A stretch of DNA of 64,000 nt from Bufo bufo (taxonomy: Eukaryota; Chordata; Amphibia; Anura; Bufonidae). The position numbers and the translations under genes are program-made. A model generated the notes under the pieces. It did no database searches and had not been told where the DNA came from. It worked only from the letters and a program-made list of their open reading frames with translations. The stretch lies in assembly GCF_905171765.1 (NCBI RefSeq), contig NC_053392.1, positions 401,809,399-401,873,398 on the forward strand, given 5' to 3'. Positions 51,000 to 62,628 of this stretch are shown in pieces; position 1 is the first letter of the stretch; each line of letters begins with the position of its first letter.

Positions 51000-51660
51000 G
51001 TGTGTTAAGTAGTACTATTCCTATCAGTTTAATCCCTGTTACGTCCCCTATCAGGGGACGTGTATATGGAATCGATTTTAGGAACCGGAAGATGGAAAAA
51101 GATGCTTGGTCGGTCCTCCTACGTCCAATTTGGGGCACTGCGCATGCAATCTACTGTGCCACCAGATAGGAGCGGTGTGTTAAGTAGTACTATTCTTATC
51201 AGTTTAATCCCTGTTACGTCCCCTATCAGGGGACGTGTATATGGAATCGATTTTAGGAACCGGGAGATGGAAAAAGATGCTTGGTAGGTCCTCCTACGTC
51301 CAATTTGGGGCACTGTGCGTGCAATCTACTGTGCCACCAGATAGGAGCGGTGTGTTAAGTAGTACTATTCTTATCAGTTAAATTTCTGTTATGTCTCCTA
51401 TCAGGGGACGTGTATATGGAACCGGGAGATGGAAAAAGATGCTTGGTCGGTCCTCCTACTTCCAATTTGGGGCACTGCGCATGCAATCTACTGTGCCACC
51501 AGATAGGAGTGGTGTGTTAAGTAGTACTATTCCTATCAGTTTAATCCCTGTTACGTCCACAAGTATTATTATTATTAATATTATAAGGTGTGTTATGTAG
51601 TACTATTCCTATCAGTTTAATCCCTGTTACGTCCCCTATCATCGTGTATGGAATAGATAC
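51000..51660 (+). repeat. U2 snRNA-like tandem array, five units
   Basis: Units of about 175 bp (later ones 162 and 76 bp) have TATCAGTTTAAT at 51022, 51197, 51372, 51534 and 51610. Each resembles U2 snRNA from its branch-site recognition GTAGTA (51009-51014 in unit 1): TTCTTATCAGTTTAAT, TACGTCC, the stem-loop IIb equivalent GTCCCC-TATCA-GGGGAC, an Sm-site-like GATTTTAGG, and GGGAGATGGAA. Stem IIb differs from U2 by a paired change (U-A to C-G), keeping the helix. It lies within the 3' noncoding region of hAT-3. Function unknown. Confidence 0.7.
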
Positions 51661-52359
51661 CGTAAAGAGTTGTCAATATAGTTGACACACTCATGACATA
51701 AATTTTATACCTCTATGAGTCAATCTTGGTGTAGTGATGACTGTGCTCATGCGCACGTTTGGGAGATTGCAGGCGATGGGGGCTTTTCAAAGCCTATGGT
51801 CGTGCTGAGGTAGTTCAGTGACCCAGAAAACAATGATTCTGCAGTGTGGGCCCATTGTTGGCCTAGTGGGCTTTAATGATCACCTTAGATGATCGCAAAG
51901 AAAATTAATGTTTTTTCTATGCAAAATTATCCAGCCAATCGCTTTTGGTCTGTTCACAATGAAGCAACGACCTTATCATCTGGGGTGTGCCAACATTGCC
52001 AACACACTCATAGAGGTGATCGCTTCATTGTGATATGCAAGCCCCTTCACCACAACAAGGTAACGATCACAAATGGGAATTGACACATGTATGTGCCTTT
52101 TTTTTTGTTTGGTTTTTGAAGCCACAGTGCAGCACCAGAGGCCAGAAAAATTAGGCATGTACACATGCCTGAAAAATTAAATATTGTAGCAGCGCCCAGA
52201 AAAATGGATGTTTCCCAGGCAGAAAGTGCCCTAAAACATTGCGGCTTGAACCCTAGTTGGTGGCGGATAAGTCACGCAAGTCATCCGGCATTCAGAGATA
52301 AAATACAGCAGCGTGTGGACCATTTTTAGCCCAAGGCAGATCATCTCATCAGGCCTTTT
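51661..52359. other. hAT-3 3' noncoding region
   Basis: No gene recognised. Short inverted motifs (GATCACCTTAGATGATCGC, TAGAGGTGATCGCTTC) are present. By position it lies downstream of the transposase stop. Confidence 0.5.
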
Positions 52360-55300
52360 TTAGTCGAATGTATCGCCCACTATCAGTCCCTTCGGGATCC
52401 ATCCCTCATTCATCTTAATAAAGGTGAAGTAATCTAGACTTTTTTGACCTAGGCGACTTCTCTTCTCAGTTACAATACCTCCTGCTGCACTGAAGGTCCT
52501 TTCTGACAGGACACTTGAAGCGGGGCAGGCCAGAAGTTCTATCGCAAATTGGGATAACTCAGGCCACGGGTCAAGCCTGCACACCCAGTAGTCAAGGGGT
52601 TCATCGCTCCTCAGAAAATCAATATCTGCAGTTAAGGCGAGGTAGTCTGCTACCTGTCGGTCGAGTCGTTATCTGAGGGTGGACCCCGAAGGGCTGTGGC
52701 GATGCGTAGGACTTAAAAAGCTCTGCATGTCCTCCATCAACAACACGTCTGTAAAGCGCCCTGTCCTTGCCGGCGTGGTCATGGTAGGAGGAGGATTACT
52801 TTCACCTCTTCCCCTGTTAGATTCCCATTGTGCTGTGACATCACCCTTATATGCTGTGTAAAGCATACTTTTTAATTTATTTTGGAACTGCTGCATCCTT
52901 TCCGACTTCCGGTAATTCAGTAACATTTCAGGCACTTTCTGCTTATACCGAGGGTCTAGTAGCGTGGCCACCCAGTACAGGTCGTTCTCCTTCAGCCTTT
53001 TTATACGAGGGTCCCTCAAAAGGCACGACAGCATAAAAGACCCCATTTGCACAAGGCTGGATGCTGAGCTACTCATGTCCCGTTCCTCGTCCTCAGTGAT
53101 CTCACTGAAGGTATGTTCTTCCCCCCAGCCACGTACAACACCACGGGTACCAGATAGGTGGCAACGAGCACCCTTGGATGCCTGTTGTGGTTGGTCTTCC
53201 TCCTCCTCAAAGCCACATTCCTCCTCAGACTCCTCTTCCTCACACTCCTCTTCCAGCGTTGCCGCAGGTCCAGCAAGCGATGCTGATAAGGCTGTTTCTG
53301 GTGGTGATGGTGACCACAACTCTTCCTCTTCACGCTCATCTACAGCCTGATCCAGCACTCTTCGCCAGGCACGCTCCAGGAAGAAAACAAATGGGATGAT
53401 GTCGCTGATGGTGCGACTGACTAGGTTTGTCACCTCCTCAAAAGGACGCATGAGCCTACAGGCATTGTGCATGAGCATCCAGTAACGTGGCAAAAAAATT
53501 CCCAGCTCCGCAGAGGCTGTCCTAGCACCCCGGTCATACAAATACTCGTTGACGGCTTTTTCTTGTTGAAGCAGGCGGTCGAACATTAGGAGTGTTGAAT
53601 TCCAACTTGTCGGGCTGTCGCAAATCAAGCACCTCACTGGCATGTTGTTTCGCCGCTGGATATCTGAAAAGTGCGCCATGGCCGTGTAGGAACGCCTGAA
53701 ATGGCCACACACCTTCCTGGCCTGCCTGAGGATGTCCTGTAAGCCTGGGTACTTATGCACAAAGCGTTGTACGATCAGATTACACACATGTGCCATGCAC
53801 GGAACATGTGTCAACTTGCCCAAATTCAATGCCGCCAACAAATTGCTTCCATTGTCACACACCACTTTGCTTATCTTCAGTTGGTGCGGAGTCAGCCACT
53901 GATCCACCTGTGCGTTCAGGGTGGACAGGAGTGCTGGTCCGGTGTGACTCTCTGCTTTCAGGCATATCAACCCCGAGACGGCGTGACACTGTCGTATCCG
54001 GGATGTGTAATAACCCCTGGGGAGCTGGGGGGGTGCCGTTGATGTGGAGCAAAACGCAGCAGCAGAAGAGGACTCAGCCGAGGAGGTTATGGAAGAGGAT
54101 GGAGTAGGAGGAGTAGAGGAGGTGGCAGGAGGCCTGCCTGCAAGTCGTGGCGGTGTCACCAACTCCTCTGCAGAGCCACGCATTCAATGCTTGGCAGCCG
54201 TCAGCAGGTTTACCCAATGCGCAGTGTAGGTGATATTCCTGCCCTGACCGTGCTTTGCAGACCAGGTATCAGTGGTCATATGGACCCTTGCCCCAACACT
54301 GTGTGCCAGACATGCCATTACTTCCTTTTGCATAATCGAGTACAGGTTGGGGATTGCCTTTTGTGCAAAGAAATTTTGGCTGGGTACCTTCCACTGCGGT
54401 GTCCCAATAGCTACAAATTTTTGGAAGGCCTCAGAATCCACCAGCTTGTATGGTAAAAGCTGGCGGGCTAAGAGTTCAGACAAGCCAGCTGTCAGAAGCC
54501 GCGCAAGGGGGTGACTTTGTGACATTGGCTTCTTCCGCTCAAACATGTCCATGACAGACACCTGACTGTGGGCAGATGAGCAGGAACTGCTCAAGGCGAG
54601 AGACGAAGTGGCGGATGGTTGAGAGGGGGCAAGGAGGACAGCAGTGGTTGACGTGGCTGAAGATGCTGGACCAGGAGGAGGATGGCGGCTTTGAGTTTGT
54701 GTGCTGCTTTTACTCATGTGTTGATCCCATAGGCGTTTGTGATGTGAGATCATGTGCCTTCACAAAGCAGTTGTACCTAGGTGGGTGTTGGACTTCCCAC
54801 GACTCAGTTTCTTTTGGCACAGGTTGCAAATGGCATCGCTGTTGTCAGAGGCAGACACACAAAAAAAATGCCACACTGCTGAGCTATGCAATGACGGCAT
54901 TCTGGTGGTGGCAACAGCATGCGTTGATTGGCGTGCTGTCTGGCTGACCCCAGGTGCCGATGCATGCTGTCTGACTGTGCCACTAGCTCCTTGCGATGAC
55001 CTCCCCCTGCTTCCAACTCGTCTCCTCCTCCTCTCTGTCTCCCCATCGGAACTTTCCCCCTGTTCTTCTTCTCTTCGAGCGGGCATCCACGGACACATCG
55101 TCATCATCAACCGCTTCACTTGTATCTGACAACTCAGCAAAGGAAGCAGCAGTGGGTACAACATCATCATCATCACACCGTACGTCCATGTGTGTAATGC
55201 TGCCTGACTGAAACATATGCCTGTTATCTACATCCTCTGGCAATAATGGTTGTGCATCACTCATTTCTTCCAACGGATGTGTAAATAACTCCTCTGACAG

Positions 55301-55585
55301 ATCAAGTGAAGCTGCTGTGGTGCAAGTGTTGGTGGCGGCGGCAGGCGGGCGAGTGGTAACTTGAGAGGTGCCCGAAGCTGAGCTGGAGGAGGATGGTGTG
55401 TCAAGGTTCCGAGCGGAAACTGTAGAAGATTGGGTGTCCTGTGTTAGCCAGTCAACTATGTCCTCAGAACTTTTCGAGTTCAGGGTACGTGGCCTCTGAA
55501 CACTGGGCATTATTCTAGGGCCAAAGGGAATCACAGCACCAGGACCACGACGGCCTCTGCAGGGTGGCCTGCCTCTGCCTGTCAT
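52360..55585 (-). pseudogene. hAT-3 BED-finger transposase, near complete but broken
   Basis: In order on the minus strand: an N-terminal serine- and acid-rich region from MTGRGRPPCRGRRGPGAVIP (55585); after a frame change near 55060, a BED finger with SAVWHFFCVSASDNSDAICN, LCQKKLSRG and HMISHHK, split by a TGA at about 54760; then the hAT core with YKLVDSEAFQKFVAIG, VHMTTDTWSAKHGQG, VVCDNGSNLLAALNLGK, CMAHVCNLIVQRF and SWNSTLLMFDRLLQQ; an acidic linker; LYWVATLLDPRYK; and the dimerisation domain FAIELLACPASSVLSERTFS, ending GLIVGDTFD. Stops near 54183 and 52669 add to the damage. It supplied hAT-3 mobility in the past. Confidence 0.9.
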
Positions 55586-55627
55586 TTTTTTTAGATTAGT
55601 TAAGTTGTACTATGTGTGCAAGCTACT

Positions 55628-56170
55628 GTGACACCAGAAATGAGTTGCGCTGAAGTGACACTATGGACTTGCAGCTGGGCCTTAAACACACAAACACGTG
55701 TGTGCAACTGACTGCTATTTATTCACAGTCAAAATTGTTGTTTTTCTTTAAATGTAATCGAATGTGACACCAGATATGAGTTGCGCTGAAGTGACACTAT
55801 GGACTTGCAGCTGGGCCTTAAACACACAAACACGTGTGTGCAACTGACTGCTATTTATTCACAGTCAAAATTGTTGTTTTTCTTTAAATGTAATCGAATG
55901 TGACACCAGATATGAGTTGCGCTGAAGTGACACTATGGACTTTCAGCTGGGCCTTAAACACACAAACACGTGTGTGCAACTGACTGCTATTTATTCACAG
56001 TCAAAATTGTTGTTTTTCTTTAAATGTAATCGAATGTGACACCAAATATAAGTTGCACTGGTGACACTATGCACTTGCAGGGCATGAAACACACGCGCGT
56101 GCCGGCAACTGACTGCTATTATATTACAGTCAAAAAAGTTTTAGTTTTTTTTAAAAAAAGCTAATATGTG
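55628..56170. repeat. ~143-bp tandem repeat upstream of the hAT-3 transposase
   Basis: Three near-identical units and one diverged unit, starting near 55628, 55762, 55898 and 56034, with TGAGTTGCGCTGAAGTGACA, GGGCCTTAAACACACAAACA and GACTGCTATTTATTCACAGT. Subterminal or promoter repeats of the hAT; no coding content. Confidence 0.88.
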
Positions 56171-56694
56171 ACACCAAATATGAGTGGTGGCACTGGGCAA
56201 GTAGGTACAGTATACGCTGTGAGCCTGACACACACGCTGGCAGGCAGGCAACTGCAATTAGATTACACAGGGGAAAAAAAAGAAAAAAGTAGAATGATGT
56301 TCTAGATCTAAAAAAGGCTTTTTGGGGTGCTGTCCTTATAGCAGAGATCAGATAAGTCTTTCAGGACTGTAGTGGACACTGAATACACTAGCCTAGCTAT
56401 CGATTTCCCTATTAAATCAGCAGTAGCTACACTGTCCCTCCTTTCACTAAGAATGCAGCTTCCGATTGAATCTAAAATGGATGCTGTCCAGGAGGAGGGA
56501 GGGTCTGGAAGGGAGGGTCTGCTGCTGATTGGCTGGAATGTGTCTGCTGACTGTGAGGTACAGGGTCAAAATTTACACAATGATAATGAATAGGGGGCTG
56601 TCCGAACATCGTATATGTTCGCCCGCCGCAGCGAACGAGAACAAGCTATGTTCGCCGAGAACTATTCACCGGCGAATAGTTCGCGACATCTCTA
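56171..56694. other. hAT-3 5' subterminal region
   Basis: A noncoding stretch ending in the GTTCGC-rich terminal sequence. A further diverged repeat unit is at 56160-56270. Confidence 0.5.
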
Positions 56695-56702
56695 GTGACC
56701 GC

Positions 56703-57258
56703 TCCTTTAACTGTGACTTTTACTGTGACCGCCCCTTTAACTGTGACTTTCATTAAGACCGCCCCTTTAACTGTGACTTTCACTGTGACCGTCCCTTTAA
56801 CTGTGACTTTGACTGTGACCACCCCTTTAACTGTGACTTTCACTGTGACCGCCCCTTTCACTGTGATCACCCCTTTAACTGTGACTGCCCCTTTAACTGT
56901 GACTTTCATTGTGACCGCCCCTTTAACTGTGACTTTCATTGTGACCGCCCCTTTAACTGTGACTTTCTCTGTGACCGCCCCTTTAAGCAGTAAAGAAATA
57001 TGGCTGGGTTGTTATGGAAACCTGGAGTAAAACTGAAAGAATTGCAGGCTTGTATTTGGGGGGGGTAATTTTTTGGGAACATCTTAGTAACGGTACGTCC
57101 TAGAGAGCTGAGACCCAGTCTAAAACCTTCCCGGACACCTGATGTACCTGTGTGCCAAATTTGGTGATGATCGGTCCAGTCGTTTGGTCGCGCATAAATA
57201 ACGTCTAGACAGACAGACAGACAGATAGACAGAAACTCATTTTTATATATATAAGAGA
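56703..57258 (-). mobile_element. Helitron H5, 5' part
   Basis: Minisatellite (56703-56990), leader with GGCTGGGTTGTTATGGAAAC and GGTCCAGTCGTTTGGTCGCG, and the TC start at 57258 (TCTCTTATATATATAAAAAT), directly against the CTAG of H6. Confidence 0.82.
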
Positions 57259-57349
57259 CTAGCAGAAGGACCCGGCTTCACACGTGTATATTTCTTGTAT
57301 TTCATTTTATATTTCCGTGTGCGTCGTAAAAAGATATTTAAAGTTTCCC

Positions 57350-57970
57350 CCATAACAGTGACCTCTACAGTAACCGCCCCTTTAACAATGACCTCCACAG
57401 TGCCAGCCCCTTTAACATTGACCTCCACAGTGCCTGCCCCTTTAACACTGACCTCCACAGTGCCTACCCCTTTAACAGTGACCGCCCCTTTAGCATTGAC
57501 CACCCCTTTAAAAATGACTTTTTTAGTGGCCACCCCTTTAACAGTGACTTTCACAGTGCCCGTCCCTTTAACAGTGACTTTCACAGTGACCGCCCCTTTA
57601 AAGGTGAATCACAGTGAAAGCCCCTTTAACAATGACTTTCACAGTGACCGCCCCTTTAACAGTGACTTTCACAGTGATCGCCCCTTTAACAGTGACTTTC
57701 ACAGTGACCGCCCCTTTAAAGGTGAATCACAGTGAAAGCCCCTTTAACTGTGACTTTGACTGTGACCGCCCCTTTAACAATGACTTTCACAGTGACCGCC
57801 CCTTTAACAGTGACTTTCACAGTGATCGCCCCTTTAACAGTGACTTTCATAGTAGCCGCCCCTTTAACAGTGACTGCCCTTTAACAGTGACTTTCAGAGT
57901 GACCGCCCCTTTCACAGGGAACTTCATAGCGCCCGCCCCTTTAAAAGTGACTTTCATAGTGACCGCCCCT
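57350..57970 (-). repeat. ~30-bp Helitron minisatellite (H6, distal part)
   Basis: About 20 units. A block of about 125 bp (GGTGAATCACAGTGAAAGCC and flanks) is duplicated at about 57600 and 57720, again showing higher-order amplification. Confidence 0.93.
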
Positions 57971-58339
57971 TTAACCGCCTCCGGACCGCCTAACGCAGGA
58001 TCGCATTCCGGAGGCGGCAGCCCTGCGCACAGTCACGCATATATGCGTCATCTTGCGAGACGCGAGATTTCCTGTGAACGCACGCACACAGGCGCGCGCG
58101 TTCACAGGATCGGAAGGTAAGCGAGTGGATCTCCAGCCTTCCAGCGGCGATCGTTCGCTGGCAGGCTGGAGATGCGATTTTTTCTAACCCCTAACAGGCA
58201 TATTAGACGCTGTTTTGATTACAGCGTCTAATATACCTGCTACCTGGTCCTCTGGTGGTCCCTTTTGTTTGGATCGACCACCAGAGGACACAGGCAGCTC
58301 AGTAATAAGTAGCACCAAACACCACTACACTACACCCCC

Positions 58340-58970
58340 CCTGTCACTTATTAACCCCTGATCCCCCTGATCACCCCATATAGACTCCCTGATCACCCCC
58401 CTGTCATTGATCACCCCCTGTCATTGATCACCCCCTTGTAAGGCTCCATTCAGACGTCCGTATGTTTTTTACGGATCCATGGATACATGGATCGGATCCG
58501 CAAAACACATGCGGACATCTGAATGGAGCCTTACAGGGGGGTGATCACGCCATATAGACTCCCTGATCACCCCCTGTCATTGATCACCCTCCTGTCATTG
58601 CTCACCCCCCTGTAAGGCTCCATTCAGACGTCCGTATGTGTTTTGCGGATCCGATCCATGTATCCGTGGATCTGTAAAAAACATACGGACGTCTGAATGG
58701 AGCCTTACAGGGGGGTGATCAATGACCGGGGGGTGATCACCCCATATAGACTCCCTGATCACCCCCCTGTCATTGATCACCCCCCTGTAAGGCTCCATTC
58801 AGACGTCCGTATGTGTTTTGCGGATCCGATCCATGTATCCGTGGATCTGTAAAAAACATACGGACGTCTGAATGGGGCCTTACAGGGGGGTGATGAATGA
58901 CAGGGGGGTGATCACCCCATATAGACTCCCTGATCACCCCCCTGTAAGGCTCCATTCAGAAATGTTTTTG
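58340..58970. repeat. Three tandem palindromes with GATCACCCCCCTGT spacers
   Basis: Palindromes at about 58438-58535, 58612-58710 and 58787-58886, each with CTCCATTCAGACGTCCGTAT at one end and its complement at the other. The first is in the opposite orientation to the other two. Spacers repeat CATATAGACTCCCTGATCAC and CCCCTGTCATTGATCACC. Confidence 0.88.
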
Positions 58971-61650
58971 GCCCAAGTTAGCGGAAATTATTATTTTTTT
59001 TCTTACAAAGTCTCATATTCCACTAAAAACTTGTGTCAAAAAATAAAATCTCACATGAACTCACCATACCCCTCACGGAATCCAAATGCGTAAAAAAAAT
59101 TTGACATTTATATTCCAGACTTCTTCTCACGCTTTAGGGCCCCTAGAATGCCAGGGCAGTATAAATACCCCACATGTGACCCCATTTCGGAAAGAAGACA
59201 CCCCAAGGTATTCCGTGAGGGGCATATTGAGTCCATGAAAGATTGAAATTTTTGTCCCAAGTTAGCGGAAAGGGAGACTTTGTGAGAAAAAAAAATAAAA
59301 ATCAATTTCCGCTAACTTGTGCAAAAAATAATAATTTCTATGAACTCCCATGCCCCTCATTGAATACCTTGGGGTGTCTTCTTTCCAAAATGGGGTCACA
59401 AATTCTGGGATCCAAATATCTAAAAATGCCCTCATAAAAGGAATGTGGGCCCCTTTGCGCATCTAGGCTGCAAAAAAGTGTCACACATCTGGTATCGCCA
59501 TACTCAGGAGAAGTTGGGCAATGTGTTTTGGGGTGTCATTTTACATATACCCATGCTGGGTGAGATAAATATCTTGGTCAAATGCCAACTTTGTATAAAA
59601 AATGGGAAAAGTTGTCTTTTGCCGAGATATTTCTCTCTTCCAGCATGAGTATATGTAAAAAGACACCCCAAAACACATTACCCAACTTCTCCTGAGTACG
59701 GCGATACCACATGTGTGACACTTTTTTGCAGCCTAGGTGGGCAAAGGGGCCCACATTCCAAAGAGCACCTTTAGGATTTCACAGGTCATTTTTTTACACA
59801 TTTTGATTTCAAACTACTTACCACACATTAGGGCCCCTAGAATGCCAGGGCAGTATAACTACCCCACAAGTGACCCCATTTTGGAAATAAGACACCCCAA
59901 GGTATTCTGTGAGGGGCATGGCGAGTTCCTAGAATTTTTTATTTTTTGTCGCAAGTTAGCGGAAAATGATGATTTTTTTTTTCTTACAAAGTCTCATATT
60001 CCACTAACTTGTGACAAAAAAATAAAAACTTCCATGAACTCACTATGCCCATCACGAAATACCTTGGGGTGTCTTCTTTACAAAATGGGGTCACTTGTGG
60101 GGCAGTTATACTGCCCTGGCATTCTAGGGACCCGAATGCGTGAGAAGTGGTTTGAAATCAAAATCTGTAAAAAATGGCCGGTGAAATCCAAAAGGTGCTC
60201 TTTGGAATGTGGGCCCCTTTGCTCACCTAGGCTGCAAAAAAGTGTCACACATCTGGTATCACCATACTCAGGAGAAGTTGGGCAATGTGTTTTGGGGTGT
60301 CTTTTTACATATACCCATGCTGGGTGAGAGAAATATTTTGGCAAAAGACAACTTTTCCCATTTTTTTATACAAAGTTGGCATTTGACCGAGATATTTATC
60401 TCACCCAGCATGGATATATGTAAAATGACACCCCAAAACACATTGCCCAACTTCTCCTGAGTACGGCAATACCAGATGTGTGACACTTTTTTGCAGCCTA
60501 GGTGGGCAAAGGGGCCCACAGTCCAAAGAGCACCTTTCGGATTTCACCGGCCATTTTTTACAGATTTTGATTTCAAACTACTTCTCACGCATTCGGGCCC
60601 CTAAAATGCCAGGGCAGTATAAATACCCCACAAGTGACCCCATTTTGGAAAGAAGACACCCCCAGGTATTTCGTGATGGGCATAGTGAGTTCATGGAAGT
60701 TTTTATTTTTTGTCACAAGTTAGTGGAATATGAGACTTTGTAAGAAAAAAATTAAAATAAAAAATCATCATTTTCCGCTAGCTTGTGACAAAAAATAAAA
60801 AATTCGAGGAACTCGCCATGCCCCTCACGGAATACCTTGGGGTGTCTTCTTTCCAAAATGGGGTCACTTGTGGGGTAGTTATACTGCCCTGGCATTCTAG
60901 GGGCCCTAATGTGTGGTAAGTAGTTTGAAATCAAAATGTGTAAAAAATTACCTGTGAAATCCTAAAGGTGCTCTTCGGAATGTGGGCCCCTTTGCCCACC
61001 TAGGCTGCAAAAAAGTGTCACACATGTGGTATTGCCGTACTCAGGAGAAGTTGGGCAATGTGGTTTGGGGTGTCATTTTACATATACCCATGCTGGGTGA
61101 GATAAATATCTTGGTCAAATGCCAACTTTGTATAAAAAAATGGGAAAAGTTGTCTTTTGCCAAGATATTTCTCTCACCCAGCATGGGTATATGTAAAATG
61201 ACACCCCAAAAAACATTGCCCAACTTCTCTTGAGTACGGCAATGCCACATGTGTGACACTTTTTTGCAGCCTAGGTGGGCAAAGGGGCCCACATTCCAAA
61301 GAGCATCTTTCGGATTTCACCGGCCATTTTTTACACATTTTGATTTCAAACTACTTTGCATGCATTTGGGCCCCTAAAATGCCAGGGCAGTATAACTACC
61401 CCACAAGTGACCCCATTTTGGAAAGGAGACACCCAAGGTATTTCGTGATGGGCATAGTGAGTTCATGGAAGTTTTTATTTTTTGTCACAAGTTAGTGGAA
61501 TATGAGACTTTGTAAGAAAAAATAAAAAAATAATCATCATTTTCCGCTAACTTGTGACAAAAAATAAAAAGTTCTATGAACTCACTATGCCCATCAGCGA
61601 ATACCTTAGGGTGTCTACTTTCCGAAATGGGGTCATTTGTGGGGTGTTTG
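58970..61650. repeat. Alternating inverted-repeat array, period about 740 bp
   Basis: The block CCAAAATGGGGTCAC runs forward at about 59384, 60078 and 60853 and in complement at about 59875, 60637 and 61410; other markers (GAGAAGTTGGGCAATGTG, CATGCTGGGTGAGA, GCCTAGGTGGGCAAAG) alternate in the same way. Each junction is a near-perfect palindrome. Open frames occur in mirrored sets on both strands and are not genes. Confidence 0.88.
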
Positions 61651-62115
61651 TACTGTCTGGCCATTGTAGAACCTCAGGAAACATGACAGGTGCTCAGAAA
61701 GTCAGAGCTGCTTCAAAAAGCGGAAATTCAGATTTTTGTACCATAGTTTGTAAACACTATAACCATTTTTTTTTACCCAAACATTTTTTTTTATCAAAGA
61801 CATGTAGAACAATAAATGTAGAGAAAAATTTATTTATGGATGTCGTTTTTTTTGCAAAATTTTACAACTGAAAGTGAAAAATTTCATTTTTTTGCAAAAA
61901 AACGTTAAATTTCAAATAATAACAAAAAAAGTAAAAATGTCAGCAGCAATGAAATACCACCAAATGAAAGCTCTATTATTGAGAAGAAAAGGAGGTAAAA
62001 TTCATTTGGGTGGTAAGTTGCATGACCGAGCAATAAACGGTGAAATTAGTGTAGTGCAGAAGTGTAAAAAGTGGCCTGGTCATTAAGAGTGTTTAAGCTA
62101 TGGGGGCTGAGGTGG
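61651..62115. other. AT-rich right end of the TTAA element
   Basis: No gene. Contains poly-T and poly-A stretches and the right terminus GGGCTGAGGTGG next to TTAA. Confidence 0.5.
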
Positions 62116-62119
62116 TTAA

Positions 62120-62345
62120 CAGTGACTTTCACAGTGACCGCCCCTTTAACAGTGACTTTCACAGTGCCCGACCATTTAACAGGGAGCTTAATAGCGCCCG
62201 CCCCTTTAATAACAGTGACCTCCACAGTGCCCTCCCCTTTAATAACAGTGTTCTCCACAGTGCCCACTCATTTAATAACAGTGACCTCTACTGTGCCTGC
62301 CCCTTTAAAAACAGTAACCCTCACATTGCCCGCCCCTTTAAGCAG
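62120..62345 (-). repeat. ~30-bp Helitron minisatellite (H6, proximal part)
   Basis: Includes the leader-proximal TTTAATAACAGTG variant units, in the same order as in H4 (38040-38160). Confidence 0.92.
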
Positions 62346-62628
62346 TAAAGAAAAATGGCTGGGTTGTTACAGAAACTTGGAGTAAAACTGTGTTTATAGC
62401 AGTTGGGATTTGAATAGAAAGAATTGTAGGCTTGTATTGGGGGGGTGTTCATTTTTTTGGAATATCTCAGGAACGGTACGTCCTAGAGAGCTGAGCCCCG
62501 TCTAACACCTTCCCGGACACCTGATGTACCTGTGTGCCAAATTTGGTGAAGATCGGTCCAGTCGTTTTGTCGCGCATAAAGAACGTCCAGACAGACAGGC
62601 AGAAACTAATTTTTATATATATAAGAGA

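Larger units (their letters stand above)
39572..56694 (-). mobile_element. hAT-3: 17.1-kb hAT span with perfect 8-bp TSD
   Basis: Ends TAGAGATGTCGCGAAC (39572) and GTTCGCGACATCTCTA (56694) are exact inverted repeats. The target duplication GTGACCGC, itself Helitron minisatellite, is at 39564-39571 and 56695-56702. It contains a decayed BED-finger transposase (52360-55585), 5' tandem repeats (55628-56170), a U2-like array, and a large L1 insertion with its own nested elements. Without these insertions the element would be about 6 kb. Confidence 0.93.
57975..62115. mobile_element. 4.1-kb TTAA-flanked non-autonomous element of alternating inverted repeats
   Basis: TTAA at 57971-57974 and 62116-62119. 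Ends CCGCCTCCGGACCG and (complement of the right end) CCACCTCAGCCCCC share CC(G/A)CCTC(C/A)G. The interior holds three palindromic units (58438-58886), an alternating inverted array (58970-61650) and an AT-rich right segment. No transposase. TTAA target suggests piggyBac-type mobilisation. Confidence 0.75.
57259..62628 (-). mobile_element. Helitron H6, full length, split by a TTAA element
   Basis: 3' CTAG at 57262-57259, 5' TC at 62628. Minisatellite at 57350-57970 and 62120-62345, leader at 62346-62610. The insertion 57975-62115 lies between. No coding capacity. Confidence 0.82.

Noticed and set aside
52679..54229. Several plus-strand frames opposite the hAT-3 transposase
   Set aside because: Antisense shadows of a strongly biased coding sequence; the hAT motifs are all on the minus strand.
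59445..61300. Mirrored open frames starting MGPFAHLGCKKVSH and similar on both strands
   Set aside because: They fall in the alternating inverted repeats, so each is copied and mirrored by the DNA symmetry; no protein signature.
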